DNA of 16,679 bases from CAYVGO01 sp964450725 (GCA_964450725.1 CAYVGO010000052.1:1-16679), one strand, 5' to 3'. Shown: positions 1 through 8,007, numbered from the stretch's first letter. Notes: a model not told the origin generated them from the sequence alone. Numbers and translations are program-made.

Positions 1-1810
1 AAGGCCCCATACAGAATTCTATATAATTATCGTATGTTTGATAAAATCCCGCAACATCAACAAATCCTTCAAATCCCCCGAATCGAAAAAGTTGCTTGAT
101 ACCAATTTCTGTATTTACACTTGTTTCCGATTGTAATTGGGGATTAGGATAAAATCCGTAATTACCGATAATAGTAGTAATATAGCGTTCTCCAATAGTG
201 GCTACACGATAGCCTTGTCCTATATTTCCTCTGAAATAGGTTTGAGAGCGAGGGATAAAATAATTGATTCCTAATTGAAAAATCGGGCGATTTTCCGAAA
301 AATCGTCAATTTGTGCAAATTCCCAACGAGCACCAAGATTAAGATTCAAATTTTTTTGTTTCAAGAAATCTATCTCTGTTTTCGCAAAAACAGCAAAGTT
401 GTTAGCATAGTGTTCACCCACAGAGCCAATATCCAAAACATTTCCCGAAAAAACAGTTCCTTTTGATTTTGCATATTGATTAGAAACACCTGCCAGCACC
501 TGCCAATTCCGTTGTTTATTAACAACTTTTTTATACTGGTAGGCATCATAAACCGTTGTAGATGCAGCATCTTGTGCACCAATATTAATCACTTGATTGT
601 CTGACATTAAAATACGATTCTTGAGCGAATGAATACCTCCCCACTTGTCAATATACTGTACCTGAGGGTCAACAAACATCATCATATCTAAAAAATGGCT
701 CAAAGTTCCGGGATAAGTGTTATAGATATTTTGTTTGGCGTCATACCAAAAATGTGATTGATTATTGTTAGAATACATAAAATTAACCCCCAAAGAGGCT
801 GTCCATCCATGACCGAAGTGATATTGTGTTCCAATGTTGGCACGTACACGACGTTCGGCTTTTACCAATAAATTAGCAGAATCTCCTCGACCATTCGGCA
901 TTTTTACTTCTCCCCCGCGGTAGCCATCATCATCAGCATATTCTAATGCCATGGTTAAATCTAACTTTTTAATTTTTCTTGAATGAGAAACACTCGCTCC
1001 AAAATTAATGGGTATAGTATTACGTCCCCATGGAGATTTTGATTTATTTTGCGGCTTGTTGTAGAATCCTCCGTATAAAGATACTTTTGATACAGGCTCA
1101 TCTCTGGCAAATTGTGTACGAACATTAATTGCTCCGTTAATTGCCGCAGAACCAAACATGACAGAAGAAGCTCCTTTGAGAATTTCTATTTGAGACACAT
1201 CTTCCATCGGAATTAAATTCCATGCGGGTCTTCCGGCATCTGCTCGTAAAATTGGCATTTCATCTAACATAATCATGACCCGAGAGCCCATTCCTGAACT
1301 AAATCCGCTACCGCCACGCATTTGCGGCTCATTGTCAACAATAGTTAATCCTGATACGTTTTTTAATGCTTTATCAAGTGTCATGGCATTTTCTCTTTCA
1401 ATACTTTTTACGCCAACAACTGCCATACTTTGTGTAGAAGTTATAGGATCTACTTTATATCGAGTACCCGTAACTACGGCATCTTCTAACAATTGAGCCT
1501 CAGGAGTTAATCCCACATCTAATTTTATAACGGTAGTTCCATTCACAAAAGAAACTTTTTTTTGTACACTCTGATAACTGGTGTATCTAAATGACAATTC
1601 TACTTCTTTTTTGTCTACTGTAATTTTATAGTTTCCTTCTGTGTCTGCAATGACTCCCAATCCGGATTCTCCGATAACCATAACATAAGCATTGGGTAAT
1701 ACTAAATTATCTCCGGCATCAAAAATTTTTCCTACTATAGTATAGTATTCGCCAGAATAAAGGTTTGAAATCCAACAAATTGTTGCAAAAAATAAAAAGA
1801 ATTTTTTCAT
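1..1810 (-). CDS. TonB-dependent outer-membrane receptor, C-terminal part outside the window
   Basis: The minus-strand frame is open from ATG at 1810 to the left edge, giving about 603 residues with no stop, so the last barrel strands are missing. Residues 1-19 form a signal peptide. Residues about 23-100 form a carboxypeptidase-regulatory-like beta-sandwich typical of Bacteroidota receptors. The plug follows: a TonB-box-like stretch LLEDAVVTGTRY, then LDKALKNVSGLTIVDNEPQMRGG, and QIEILKGASSVMFGSAAINGAINV near residues 207-230. The rest has alternating aromatic and polar residues typical of beta-barrel strands, and GQGYRVATIGERY near residue 540 resembles a late-barrel motif of BtuB/FepA-like receptors. 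The family imports siderophores, vitamin B12, metals or oligomers using TonB energy. The substrate cannot be named. It is not SusC-like in size or motif and has no SusD partner here. It is transcribed from its own promoter at 1831-1838. Confidence 0.9.
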   Translation of the reverse strand, partial: MKKFFLFFATICWISNLYSGEYYTIVGKIFDAGDNLVLPNAYVMVIGESGLGVIADTEGNYKITVDKKEVELSFRYTSYQSVQKKVSFVNGTTVIKLDVGLTPEAQLLEDAVVTGTRYKVDPITSTQSMAVVGVKSIERENAMTLDKALKNVSGLTIVDNEPQMRGGSGFSSGMGSRVMIMLDEMPILRADAGRPAWNLIPMEDVSQIEILKGASSVMFGSAAINGAINVRTQFARDEPVSKVSLYGGFYNKPQNKSKSPWGRNTIPINFGASVSHSRKIKKLDLTMALEYADDDGYRGGEVKMPNGRGDSANLLVKAERRVRANIGTQYHFGHGWTASLGVNFMYSNNNQSHFWYDAKQNIYNTYPGTLSHFLDMMMFVDPQVQYIDKWGGIHSLKNRILMSDNQVINIGAQDAASTTVYDAYQYKKVVNKQRNWQVLAGVSNQYAKSKGTVFSGNVLDIGSVGEHYANNFAVFAKTEIDFLKQKNLNLNLGARWEFAQIDDFSENRPIFQLGINYFIPRSQTYFRGNIGQGYRVATIGERYITTIIGNYGFYPNPQLQSETSVNTEIGIKQLFRFGGFEGFVDVAGFYQTYDNYIEFCMGP

Positions 1811-1830
1811 TCGTAATTTCTAAATCGTCG

Positions 1831-1838
1831 CAAAGGTA
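1831..1838 (-). promoter_or_regulatory. Putative -7 promoter element of the TonB-dependent receptor
   Basis: On the minus strand this reads TACCTTTG, an exact match to the Bacteroidota -7 consensus TAnnTTTG. It lies 20 bases before the ATG at 1810, implying a very short leader. I see no clean TTTG at the -33 position, so the call rests mostly on the -7 box and its location. Confidence 0.5.
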
Positions 1839-2064
1839 ATGCTTTTTCGTTATCTATAATGTTAAAAAAAAATCCATATATATGCTTCTGATGAAAAATT
1901 GCATTATCTCATCATTATATTTTCAACCATATTCCATGTTATCAAAGCCGCGTTCTTCGGATTACATGAAAAAATTTACTCACGTCTGAGAAAAGATTTT
2001 TCCAATGTTTATTGTTTGTGATAATACCGTGTTGTCGTCAAAATAGAGAAAAAGCATGAAAACA

Positions 2065-2097
2065 AAAAAGAGGTATCCAATACGAATACCTCTTTTT
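2065..2097 (-). terminator. Intrinsic terminator of the M16 peptidase gene
   Basis: A perfect 12-bp stem pairs 2065-2076 (AAAAAGAGGTAT) with 2086-2097 (ATACCTCTTTTT) around a 9-base loop. On the minus strand it starts 16 bases past the peptidase stop and is followed by a T-rich tail (TTTTTTGTTTTC), so it should end that transcript before the receptor gene. It therefore separates the two genes into different transcription units. Confidence 0.88.
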
Positions 2098-2113
2098 CCC
2101 TTAAAATTCCAAA

Positions 2114-4912
2114 TTATTTTGGCTTACCAATCATTACAACTTCCGTGCTGTTATTTGCTGATAAAAATTGAGACAAATATTGTTGCAGCGTTTTTTTAGT
2201 AATGCTGTTGAGCGTTTTTTCATAATTAGTATATCCGTCAAATCCATCTTGATAATATTTAGAAACAATGTTTAACCAATAATTATTTTCTTCTTTATCT
2301 TCAGAAATTCGTTTGCGTAAATTTTCTACTGTTTTTTGAAAATCTTTATCGCTTGGTCCCTCTTTTGCCAATTTCTGCAATTCTGTTTTCACTTTATCAT
2401 TTAAATATTTCCATTTTGCCGTATCTGTATCAAAAATTGTAAGCAGTAATGTTTTTACGGTTGGGAATTGTGAATTTGTCATTTGTACCGAAACACCATA
2501 AGTTCCACCTTCTTGCTCTCTTATGGTTTCGACATAAATTAAATCCAATATCTGTTTGGTCATAGTAGATAAAATTCGACTTTCCAAAGTATAACTACTG
2601 TTTGACCAATACATATTCATCACAGAGGCTTTCGGATTTTCCATTTTTTGGTCAAAATAATTTACATAATTTCCTTTTCTGTAATCAACATTAATCTTAT
2701 TATCAGCAGTTTCTTTACGATTAGTTTTTGGAAGTGCAGATAAATATTTAATCATGAGAGGTTCAAAAGTTTGAGGGTCGATATTTCCTACAAAAGTAAA
2801 GGTAAAGTCTCCTGCATCTTTAAATCGTTCTTTATAAATCTCCAAAATTCGGTCATAATTAATTTTATCTACATCTTCCAACCGAATACTTTTTAATCGT
2901 AAATTATTGCCGTACATTGCAGAAAAAATACTATCGTTGTAAGTAGCCATCGGGTCTAATGATCTGTTTTCCAATGTTGTTTTTAAACGGCTGATATAGG
3001 CATCAAAAGGTTCCTGGTCTTTACGTGGTGCTGTAAACTGGAGATAAACCAATTGAAAAAAGGTTTCCAAATCTTTTGGCGTAGAACTTCCGTTCATGTT
3101 TTCGGTTTCTAAATTGACAGATGGAGAAACCCAAACTTCTTTACCGGCTAAAACTTTATTTAAGTCCGTACGGCTAAAGTTTCCCCAACCTCCCAATCCG
3201 GCAACTTGAGATAATGCTTTAAGTTGTATAAAATCTTTTTCTCCGTAAAGAGAACTTCCTCCAAAACTAAAAGCGTTCATCAAAATCTGTTCTTTTTTAA
3301 ACGGTGTATTTTTAGTAATTACTTTTATTCCGTTGGAAAGTGTATAAACTGTTTCTCCAAATAATTTACCGTTGACTTTTTTAGCAATTTTTCCGGGTGC
3401 AGGTAAATTTTTTACTAAAGGTTCGTTACTTACTGTTTCTTCATAAGGTTTTATTGATTCTTGGTTTGCATTGGAGAGTACGTTCAATAACTCTTGTTCA
3501 GTAGGATAGATCAATCCCTCTTTTTCGGGACCAATAACGGTAAGAACCACATTATTTTCATGAATAATATCTTTTAAAAACTGATTGATGGCAACCAGCG
3601 GAATTTCATTCACAAATTGTTGGATTACTTTATATTCCACTTCAGGCCCCGGAATGTATCCGCCATCAGTAAAGTGTGATACATATTCTCGAGTATATTT
3701 GCTATTTTTTTGTTTTTCACGTTCGTTATATTCAGTTTCATATCTTTTCAGAATTACAGCTTTTGCCCGCTCGTATTCAGAAGGTAAAAATCCAAACTCT
3801 TTTGCTCGTCGAGTTTCTATAACCATGGCTTTTAGTGCGTCTGTAATTTTTGACTCTTTGGCATTGGCATAAACCGTCCATGCGGCTTTGGTTTTAGCTA
3901 CTAAAAAATCTCCGTCATAAGCATAAGCCCCTAAAAATGGAGCATCTGCTTTTTGCTGAATTTCACTTAAACGTTGAATGATCATATAAGAACTTAACCA
4001 TCGTAAATAGTCGTATGTAAAATGAATCATTGTACCTTTAACCTCCATAGGAAGTTGATTGTGTTTATAGTAAAGTTGTAACGCAATATAAGATTGCTCT
4101 TTATCAGTAACTACAGATATTATTGGTTTTTCATTGTCTGCAATTTCTTCATATTCACGTTTTGCCGGATTAGCAGGTAAGACAATGTCTGCAAAAGTTT
4201 GTTTTAGTGCCGCTTCTGTTTTATCTACATCAAGGTCACCCACAACAATAATACCCTGCAAATCAGGTCTGTACCATTTGTGATAATAATCTCTAATTTC
4301 TTGATGTTTAAAGTTATTGATTACATCAATTGAACCTATCGGTAATCTTTTACCATAACGAGAGTTAGGATAAATGTCGGGTAATTGTTTTTCCCAGATT
4401 CTGAATTGTGCATTTCCTCTGGTTCGCCACTCTTCTCTAATCACTCCACGTTCTTTATCAATTTCAGTAGAATCTAATAAAATAAAACTTGACCAATCAT
4501 GTAAAATTAACAAACAACTGTCAATAATGGTTTCTCTTGATGTAGGAACATTGGTCATCAAATAGACCGTTTCATCAAATGAAGTGTAAGCATTAAGATT
4601 TTCACCAAAACGTACGCCGATAGATTGAAGATAATTCATAAGTGCTTTATCAGGGAAATTTTTTGTACCATTAAATGCCATGTGTTCTAAAAAGTGAGCT
4701 AATCCGGCTTGGTTGTCTTCTTCAAGCATAGAGCCTACACGTTGTGCAATATAAAAATCGGCACGACCACTTGGTTGTTGATTTTTACGAATGTAATAGG
4801 TTAATCCATTAGGTAATTTTCCGTAGCGAATTTGCGGGTCAATGGGTAAAGATTGCGTGTAACTTGTAACAGCAATGCAAAGAATGAGTAGAGAGAAAAG
4901 AATTTTTTTCAT
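2114..4912 (-). CDS. Secreted M16 family (pitrilysin/PqqL-like) zinc metallopeptidase
   Basis: A 932-residue protein, the usual length for the two-repeat M16 peptidases. Residues 1-20 form a signal peptide, placing it in the periplasm or cell envelope. The inverted zinc motif HxxEH is at H73-F-L-E76-H77, followed by MAFNGTKNFP; the segment ERGVIREEW at 154-162 supplies the third ligand, most likely E161 by analogy with insulysin and pitrilysin. N-terminal M16 domain about 30-180, first inactive M16_C domain about 190-390, second half about 520-880 lacking the zinc motif, as expected for the clamshell fold. Family members cleave peptides or small unfolded proteins; the substrate here is unknown. 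It is a single-gene unit with a predicted promoter at 4945-4952 and a terminator at 2065-2097. Nothing in the sequence suggests damage. Confidence 0.93.
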   Translation of the reverse strand: MKKILFSLLILCIAVTSYTQSLPIDPQIRYGKLPNGLTYYIRKNQQPSGRADFYIAQRVGSMLEEDNQAGLAHFLEHMAFNGTKNFPDKALMNYLQSIGVRFGENLNAYTSFDETVYLMTNVPTSRETIIDSCLLILHDWSSFILLDSTEIDKERGVIREEWRTRGNAQFRIWEKQLPDIYPNSRYGKRLPIGSIDVINNFKHQEIRDYYHKWYRPDLQGIIVVGDLDVDKTEAALKQTFADIVLPANPAKREYEEIADNEKPIISVVTDKEQSYIALQLYYKHNQLPMEVKGTMIHFTYDYLRWLSSYMIIQRLSEIQQKADAPFLGAYAYDGDFLVAKTKAAWTVYANAKESKITDALKAMVIETRRAKEFGFLPSEYERAKAVILKRYETEYNEREKQKNSKYTREYVSHFTDGGYIPGPEVEYKVIQQFVNEIPLVAINQFLKDIIHENNVVLTVIGPEKEGLIYPTEQELLNVLSNANQESIKPYEETVSNEPLVKNLPAPGKIAKKVNGKLFGETVYTLSNGIKVITKNTPFKKEQILMNAFSFGGSSLYGEKDFIQLKALSQVAGLGGWGNFSRTDLNKVLAGKEVWVSPSVNLETENMNGSSTPKDLETFFQLVYLQFTAPRKDQEPFDAYISRLKTTLENRSLDPMATYNDSIFSAMYGNNLRLKSIRLEDVDKINYDRILEIYKERFKDAGDFTFTFVGNIDPQTFEPLMIKYLSALPKTNRKETADNKINVDYRKGNYVNYFDQKMENPKASVMNMYWSNSSYTLESRILSTMTKQILDLIYVETIREQEGGTYGVSVQMTNSQFPTVKTLLLTIFDTDTAKWKYLNDKVKTELQKLAKEGPSDKDFQKTVENLRKRISEDKEENNYWLNIVSKYYQDGFDGYTNYEKTLNSITKKTLQQYLSQFLSANNSTEVVMIGKPK

Positions 4913-4944
4913 AGACTAAATAGATTTTGAGGAGATGAGGAAAA

Positions 4945-4952
4945 CAAAAATA
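4945..4952 (-). promoter_or_regulatory. Putative -7 promoter element of the M16 peptidase gene
   Basis: The minus strand reads TATTTTTG, fitting TAnnTTTG, 32 bases before the ATG at 4912. A TTTG occurs upstream but at only about 12 bases spacing, which is too short for a canonical -33 element. The -7 call is therefore moderate. Confidence 0.45.
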
Positions 4953-5179
4953 CAATAAAAGTTTCAAACTCATTATATTTTGCTAAATATAATATGCGAT
5001 ATGCTTTGATTTGGAATTGCTAAGGTGTTATCTTTATAGAATAATTTCAAAAATGTAGACTCAATACTTAAATCTACCGAGAGCAAAGTACTCCATCAAA
5101 TTCTTGTCATTCGCAAAGAAACGACTACCTTTACTGTACCTAATAATTTAATTAGTTTGATCTAAATAAATCTAAATGT

Positions 5180-5269
5180 ATGTATCAACGATCTGTTTTA
5201 CAAGATATTAGAAGTCGGATGAATGAGCAAAGAAAATTTATTCATTTGATTGATGATTTGTATTTATGA
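5180..5269 (+). pseudogene. Remnant N-terminus of an AAA/DUF4143-type ATPase
   Basis: A 29-codon frame begins MYQRSVLQDIRSRM and continues NEQRKFIHLI before drifting off and stopping. Intact members of the AAA_14/DUF4143 ATPase family in Bacteroidota commonly begin with this pattern, roughly MYxRxxxxxIxxRxxExRxFIxxIxGPRQVGKT. Here the sequence loses similarity exactly where the Walker A GPRQVGKT should follow, and none of the remaining roughly 350 residues is present downstream. I infer a deletion remnant. The similarity is from memory of the family and covers only about 21 residues, so a chance match is not excluded. Confidence 0.45.
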
Positions 5270-5347
5270 TAAAAGTTAAAAATATAAGACATATTGGTTA
5301 CCTCAATCATATATTTATAGTATATGTATCATTAAAGATTTAAAGAC

Positions 5348-5581
5348 ATGACAATAATTGATTTTACACAAACATAAGAGTACAAAGATTCCCTACTAAA
5401 CGAGAATTTTGATTCCGAGACATTAGAAGATTGTCTGAAAGAATGACTTCAATGTGTCATCAAGTTTCCTAGTGTTGGTAATGTCAAAATAGTTCTTTAT
5501 CTGATGAAAAATTACATGATTTTAATAGAATATACTATGAAAGGTTATCAATACATTTACACCATTGAGAGAGATTTTTGA
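5348..5581 (+). pseudogene. Stop-interrupted frame, possible decayed small gene of unknown function
   Basis: A plus-strand frame from ATG 5348 to TGA 5579-5581 reads as 77 sense-like codons if two internal stops, TAA at 5375-5377 and TGA at 5444-5446, are ignored. The reading is protein-like: MTIIDFTQT, then EYKDSLLNENFDSETLEDCL, then QCVIKFPSVGNVKIVLYLMK and a final MKGYQYIYTIERDF. The second stop could derive from a TGG tryptophan codon. I do not recognise the family. It lies convergent to the DUF6340-like gene, ending 25 bases from that gene's stop. It could also be non-coding sequence that happens to look open. Confidence 0.3.
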
Positions 5582-5605
5582 GAGCAGTCAATCAAGAGAA
5601 TCTAT

Positions 5606-6490
5606 TCATTCATCTCTTTTTACTGGATACATTTTTTCCAATAACTCTTGTTTTTGTTGACGTTTTTGGATAGCGTTCAAGTAATTTTCAGTGTAACTAA
5701 TTGATTTGATTTTTTTTGAAAAGTTCAGCCAATCAAGTGCTAAAGCCAGATCATTACTCATTTCAGCGGCTAAGGCTAAATTAAAAGAAGATTTTGCAGC
5801 GATTGTGTTATCGGCACTGACGGCATTGGATTTCCACAAAGTTACAGCACTTTGCCAATTATTTTTTTTAACCATATCTTTTGCTTCTCGCAAATCACTA
5901 TTTCCTGTATCAAAATAAGGTCTTGCTGTTTGCCGCCAATAAGGTAAGACATATTCAGCCAAAACTTCCGCCATTTCATGATGTACTTCTATGGTATAAT
6001 CATTCTCTTCATTCAGATCTGCAATATGTTCAATAAAATGACGGGTCAATTTTTCTTCATTTTTGTTATAAAGTTGATACTTTAGGCATAATTGTGTTTT
6101 TTTTGTTCCCATGTAAATGGAATCTACCAGCAAAATTTGAGAAACATCAAAAGATTCTGCAGCCTCTGCAAAAGCAGGCAAACTGTTTAAAGAGTCAATA
6201 TCTGTTTGTGAAAAAAGTATGGCATCTACAGATGTTTCACCCCAAATGGGTGACAACATCAAATTTTCATACAAAGAAGTCAAAAACAATGAATAAAAAA
6301 GCGAATCATATTTTATTTTAGGATTATATTTTGCAATGATTACAGTATTGGTTTTAACCAAATAACCGCTATCTTGCGAACGCGGAGGTTCTAAAACTTC
6401 CAAATTTATAGTACTGTAAGACCATTGTGCTTTTAATCCTAAGAAAGTACACAATGACAAGATGAGTAATAAATATCTTAACTTGTCCAT
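5606..6490 (-). CDS. Secreted DUF6340-like protein with C-terminal TPR-like helices
   Basis: A 294-residue protein. Residues 1-22 form a signal peptide ending GLKAQ, pointing to periplasmic or outer-membrane location; a cysteine at 14 is not in a convincing lipobox. The middle part (about 45-190) alternates strand and helix predictions, with a VILAKYN-like first strand and LLVDSIY in the centre. Residues about 195-262 form helical hairpins resembling tetratricopeptide repeats (WQSAVTLWK, then AKSSFNLALAAEMSNDLALA, then LDWLNFSKKI). This layout fits the Bacteroidota DUF6340 family, of unknown function; the assignment is from general resemblance. The ATG at 6490 lies 18 bases after the pmbA-like stop on the same strand, so the two are probably co-transcribed. 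No clear terminator follows. Confidence 0.75.
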   Translation of the reverse strand: MDKLRYLLLILSLCTFLGLKAQWSYSTINLEVLEPPRSQDSGYLVKTNTVIIAKYNPKIKYDSLFYSLFLTSLYENLMLSPIWGETSVDAILFSQTDIDSLNSLPAFAEAAESFDVSQILLVDSIYMGTKKTQLCLKYQLYNKNEEKLTRHFIEHIADLNEENDYTIEVHHEMAEVLAEYVLPYWRQTARPYFDTGNSDLREAKDMVKKNNWQSAVTLWKSNAVSADNTIAAKSSFNLALAAEMSNDLALALDWLNFSKKIKSISYTENYLNAIQKRQQKQELLEKMYPVKRDE

Positions 6491-6508
6491 AACTTTAATA
6501 ATAAATAA

Positions 6509-7825
6509 TTATATACCGCTGAAACTGATTTTATCAAAACATAACGTTGGAATTTGTAATGAAGAATTAGTGCGTGGGTCATTACCTATTTCTACTAAAT
6601 TACTCCACAAAACTAAGATGTTTCCGGTAATGTTCATTTCTGAAATAGGTTGAGACAATTGCCCATTTTCAATCAAAAATCCTTCAATACCATAAGAAAA
6701 ATCTCCGGTAGTAGGGTTACAGTTTCCTCCGTTAAATCCTGTGATGAAAATACCCTTTTTGACAGATTGCAGTAATGCTGATGAAGACCGATTTCCAGCA
6801 TTAAAAGTAATGGTTGACAAACTGCTGATGGTAGGGGTCATCTTTAATTTATTAGCATAGTAAGTGTTTAAAATGTAATCTGTCAATTTTCCGTCTTCTA
6901 TCCATTTTTTTTCTTGTGTTGCTACCCCTTCACCATCAAAATTACGTGCCCCAAAAGTTCCTACAAGGTGAGGTTTATCGGTGAGAGTCAATTTTGGGTT
7001 TACAATCAATAGACCTTTCTTATTCATTAAAAATGAAGTTTTTTGATGAATAGAAGCACCGTTCATCGCATTTAAAATAGGATAGAATAATTGTCCGGCA
7101 ACCATATTATCGACTATAGTGAAATATTGTCCGGAACTGATTTTTTGTTGTCCTATTTTTTGCAATGCTCTTTCCATTGCTTTTTTCCCAATATTTACTT
7201 TTTCAAGTTTGTCAAAAAAAAGTGAGGAATCATACCAATAAGATTCTGGTCGCGCTTCTCCTTCTCCTTTGACAGAAACTTCAGCAGAAAGAGAAAAGTA
7301 GGTACTTTTTTCTTCTCCTTCAAAATTTTGACTGTCAATAGTATAACTTGAGCCTGTTCCATCACTATATGAAGTTGATACCGAAATAATTCGTGAATCT
7401 TTACCCAAAACTTCTGCAGCAACCTGATTCGCCATAGCAATTTTATCTGTTGCCGAAAGTGATTCTATTTTATTATCGAACAACTGCAAATTGGTATTTC
7501 CTTTATAATATCTTTCAGGGGATGGCAACTGACGATCTTTATCCTCAGTCAACAATTTTGTTGACATTACTCCGTTTTCAATAAGTTTTGCGATTTCTTC
7601 TTTTTCCATTCTGTTGGAAGATACGGCACCATAACGACCATCAACAAATAGTGTGATTTGAAGTGAAACAGAAGAAGATTGTTGAAGTTTTTCAAGGTCT
7701 TTGTTACGAATGCCATATTCACTGCTTGACCCTGTATTTAAAACAATACGTGCGTGTTGTGCTCCGCACTTTTTAGCGTGTGCCAAAGCCCACTGTGCAA
7801 GTTCTTTCTGTGCTGTAGTTATCAT
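6509..7825 (-). CDS. pmbA: TldD/PmbA family protein, TldE (PmbA) type
   Basis: TldD and TldE (PmbA) form a heterodimeric protease that degrades unfolded peptides and matures some ribosomal peptides; TldD carries the zinc-binding HExxxH and TldE lacks it. This protein has no HExxxH, so it is the TldE type. It has the N-terminal domain with the modification-of-gyrase region (ALAHAKKCGAQHARI), the central GKDSRIISVSTSYSDG segment, and the C-terminal metalloprotease-fold part with GTFGARNFDGEGVATQ and FITGFNGGNCNPTTGDFSYG. Start: the frame extends to an ATG at 7867, but a TATATTTG promoter box lies at 7845-7852, inside that extension. The ATG at 7825 (MITTAQKELAQWALAHAKK) gives 438 residues, close to the family length, and fits better. 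The DUF6340-like gene follows 18 bases downstream. Confidence 0.88.
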   Translation of the reverse strand: MITTAQKELAQWALAHAKKCGAQHARIVLNTGSSSEYGIRNKDLEKLQQSSSVSLQITLFVDGRYGAVSSNRMEKEEIAKLIENGVMSTKLLTEDKDRQLPSPERYYKGNTNLQLFDNKIESLSATDKIAMANQVAAEVLGKDSRIISVSTSYSDGTGSSYTIDSQNFEGEEKSTYFSLSAEVSVKGEGEARPESYWYDSSLFFDKLEKVNIGKKAMERALQKIGQQKISSGQYFTIVDNMVAGQLFYPILNAMNGASIHQKTSFLMNKKGLLIVNPKLTLTDKPHLVGTFGARNFDGEGVATQEKKWIEDGKLTDYILNTYYANKLKMTPTISSLSTITFNAGNRSSSALLQSVKKGIFITGFNGGNCNPTTGDFSYGIEGFLIENGQLSQPISEMNITGNILVLWSNLVEIGNDPRTNSSLQIPTLCFDKISFSGI

Positions 7826-7844
7826 AATTGAAAAATTAGAAAAG

Positions 7845-7852
7845 CAAATATA
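7845..7852 (-). promoter_or_regulatory. Putative -7 promoter element of the pmbA-like gene
   Basis: The minus strand reads TATATTTG, an exact TAnnTTTG match, 19 bases before the ATG at 7825. It decides the start codon choice, since the alternative ATG at 7867 would lie upstream of the transcription start. No canonical -33 TTTG is seen at the usual spacing. Confidence 0.5.
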
Positions 7853-7880
7853 GCGCTTTATTTTCAATTTTACATTTGCT

Positions 7881-7906
7881 CTTCTTTGAAATTTTTATCG
7901 AAGAAG
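7881..7906. repeat. Inverted repeat between the divergent pmbA and dus promoters
   Basis: CTTCTTTGA at 7881-7889 and TCGAAGAAG at 7898-7906 are complementary over 9 positions with one G-T wobble, around an 8-base AT loop. It lies just upstream of the pmbA promoter and about 60 bases from the dus -33 box. It may be an operator or a chance AT-rich palindrome. Confidence 0.25.
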
Positions 7907-7962
7907 AAAGACCAGAGCCATTAACTTGGAAAGTTCTGCTCGTCAGAATGAATGAAACCTGC

Positions 7963-7994
7963 TTTGTATTGAATTAATAAAATAACTACATTTG
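7963..7994 (+). promoter_or_regulatory. Promoter of the dus-truA-nth cluster
   Basis: TTTG at 7963-7966 and TACATTTG at 7987-7994 are separated by 20 bases. Both elements and the spacing match the Bacteroidota -33 (TTTG) and -7 (TAnnTTTG) consensus for the primary sigma factor. The ATG at 8008 lies 13 bases further, so the leader is very short. It is one of the two cleanest promoters in the window. Confidence 0.7.
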
Positions 7995-8007
7995 CAATTT
8001 TACAAAA

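Larger units (their letters stand above)
1811..2113. other. Intergenic region between the TonB receptor and the M16 peptidase gene
   Basis: About 300 bases with no supportable gene. It holds the receptor promoter at its left end and the peptidase terminator at its right end. The middle (about 1900-2060) has no recognisable structured RNA. I looked for the conserved core of a cobalamin riboswitch, because the neighbour is a TonB receptor, and did not find one. Confidence 0.6.
4913..5605. other. Gene-poor interval with decayed coding debris
   Basis: About 690 bases lie between the peptidase start and the end of the DUF6340-like gene. The left 40 bases hold the peptidase leader and promoter. 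From about 5040 rightward the plus strand has three successive short protein-like stretches, none an intact gene: an open frame at 5040-5162 (about 41 codons, no start), an ATPase-like N-terminus at 5180-5269, and a stop-interrupted frame at 5348-5581. A short direct repeat TCTAAAT occurs twice near 5161-5177. I could not find insertion-sequence ends. Confidence 0.55.

Noticed and set aside
1275..1496. A plus-strand open frame over the plug region of the TonB receptor
   Set aside because: The minus-strand reading gives a complete plug domain with hallmark motifs, so this is a shadow.
1811..2060. Possible riboswitch (cobalamin or similar) in front of the TonB receptor
   Set aside because: The predicted promoter is only about 20 bases from the start codon, leaving no room for an aptamer, and no conserved riboswitch core was seen.
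3585..3872. A 95-codon open frame on the plus strand inside the M16 peptidase gene
   Set aside because: It lies antisense to a conserved coding region, has no recognisable domain and no promoter; it is a by-product of the real gene's codon pattern.
5161..5177. Two copies of TCTAAAT as a possible repeat array or target-site duplication
   Set aside because: They are only 4 bases apart, with no further copies and no insertion-sequence ends nearby.
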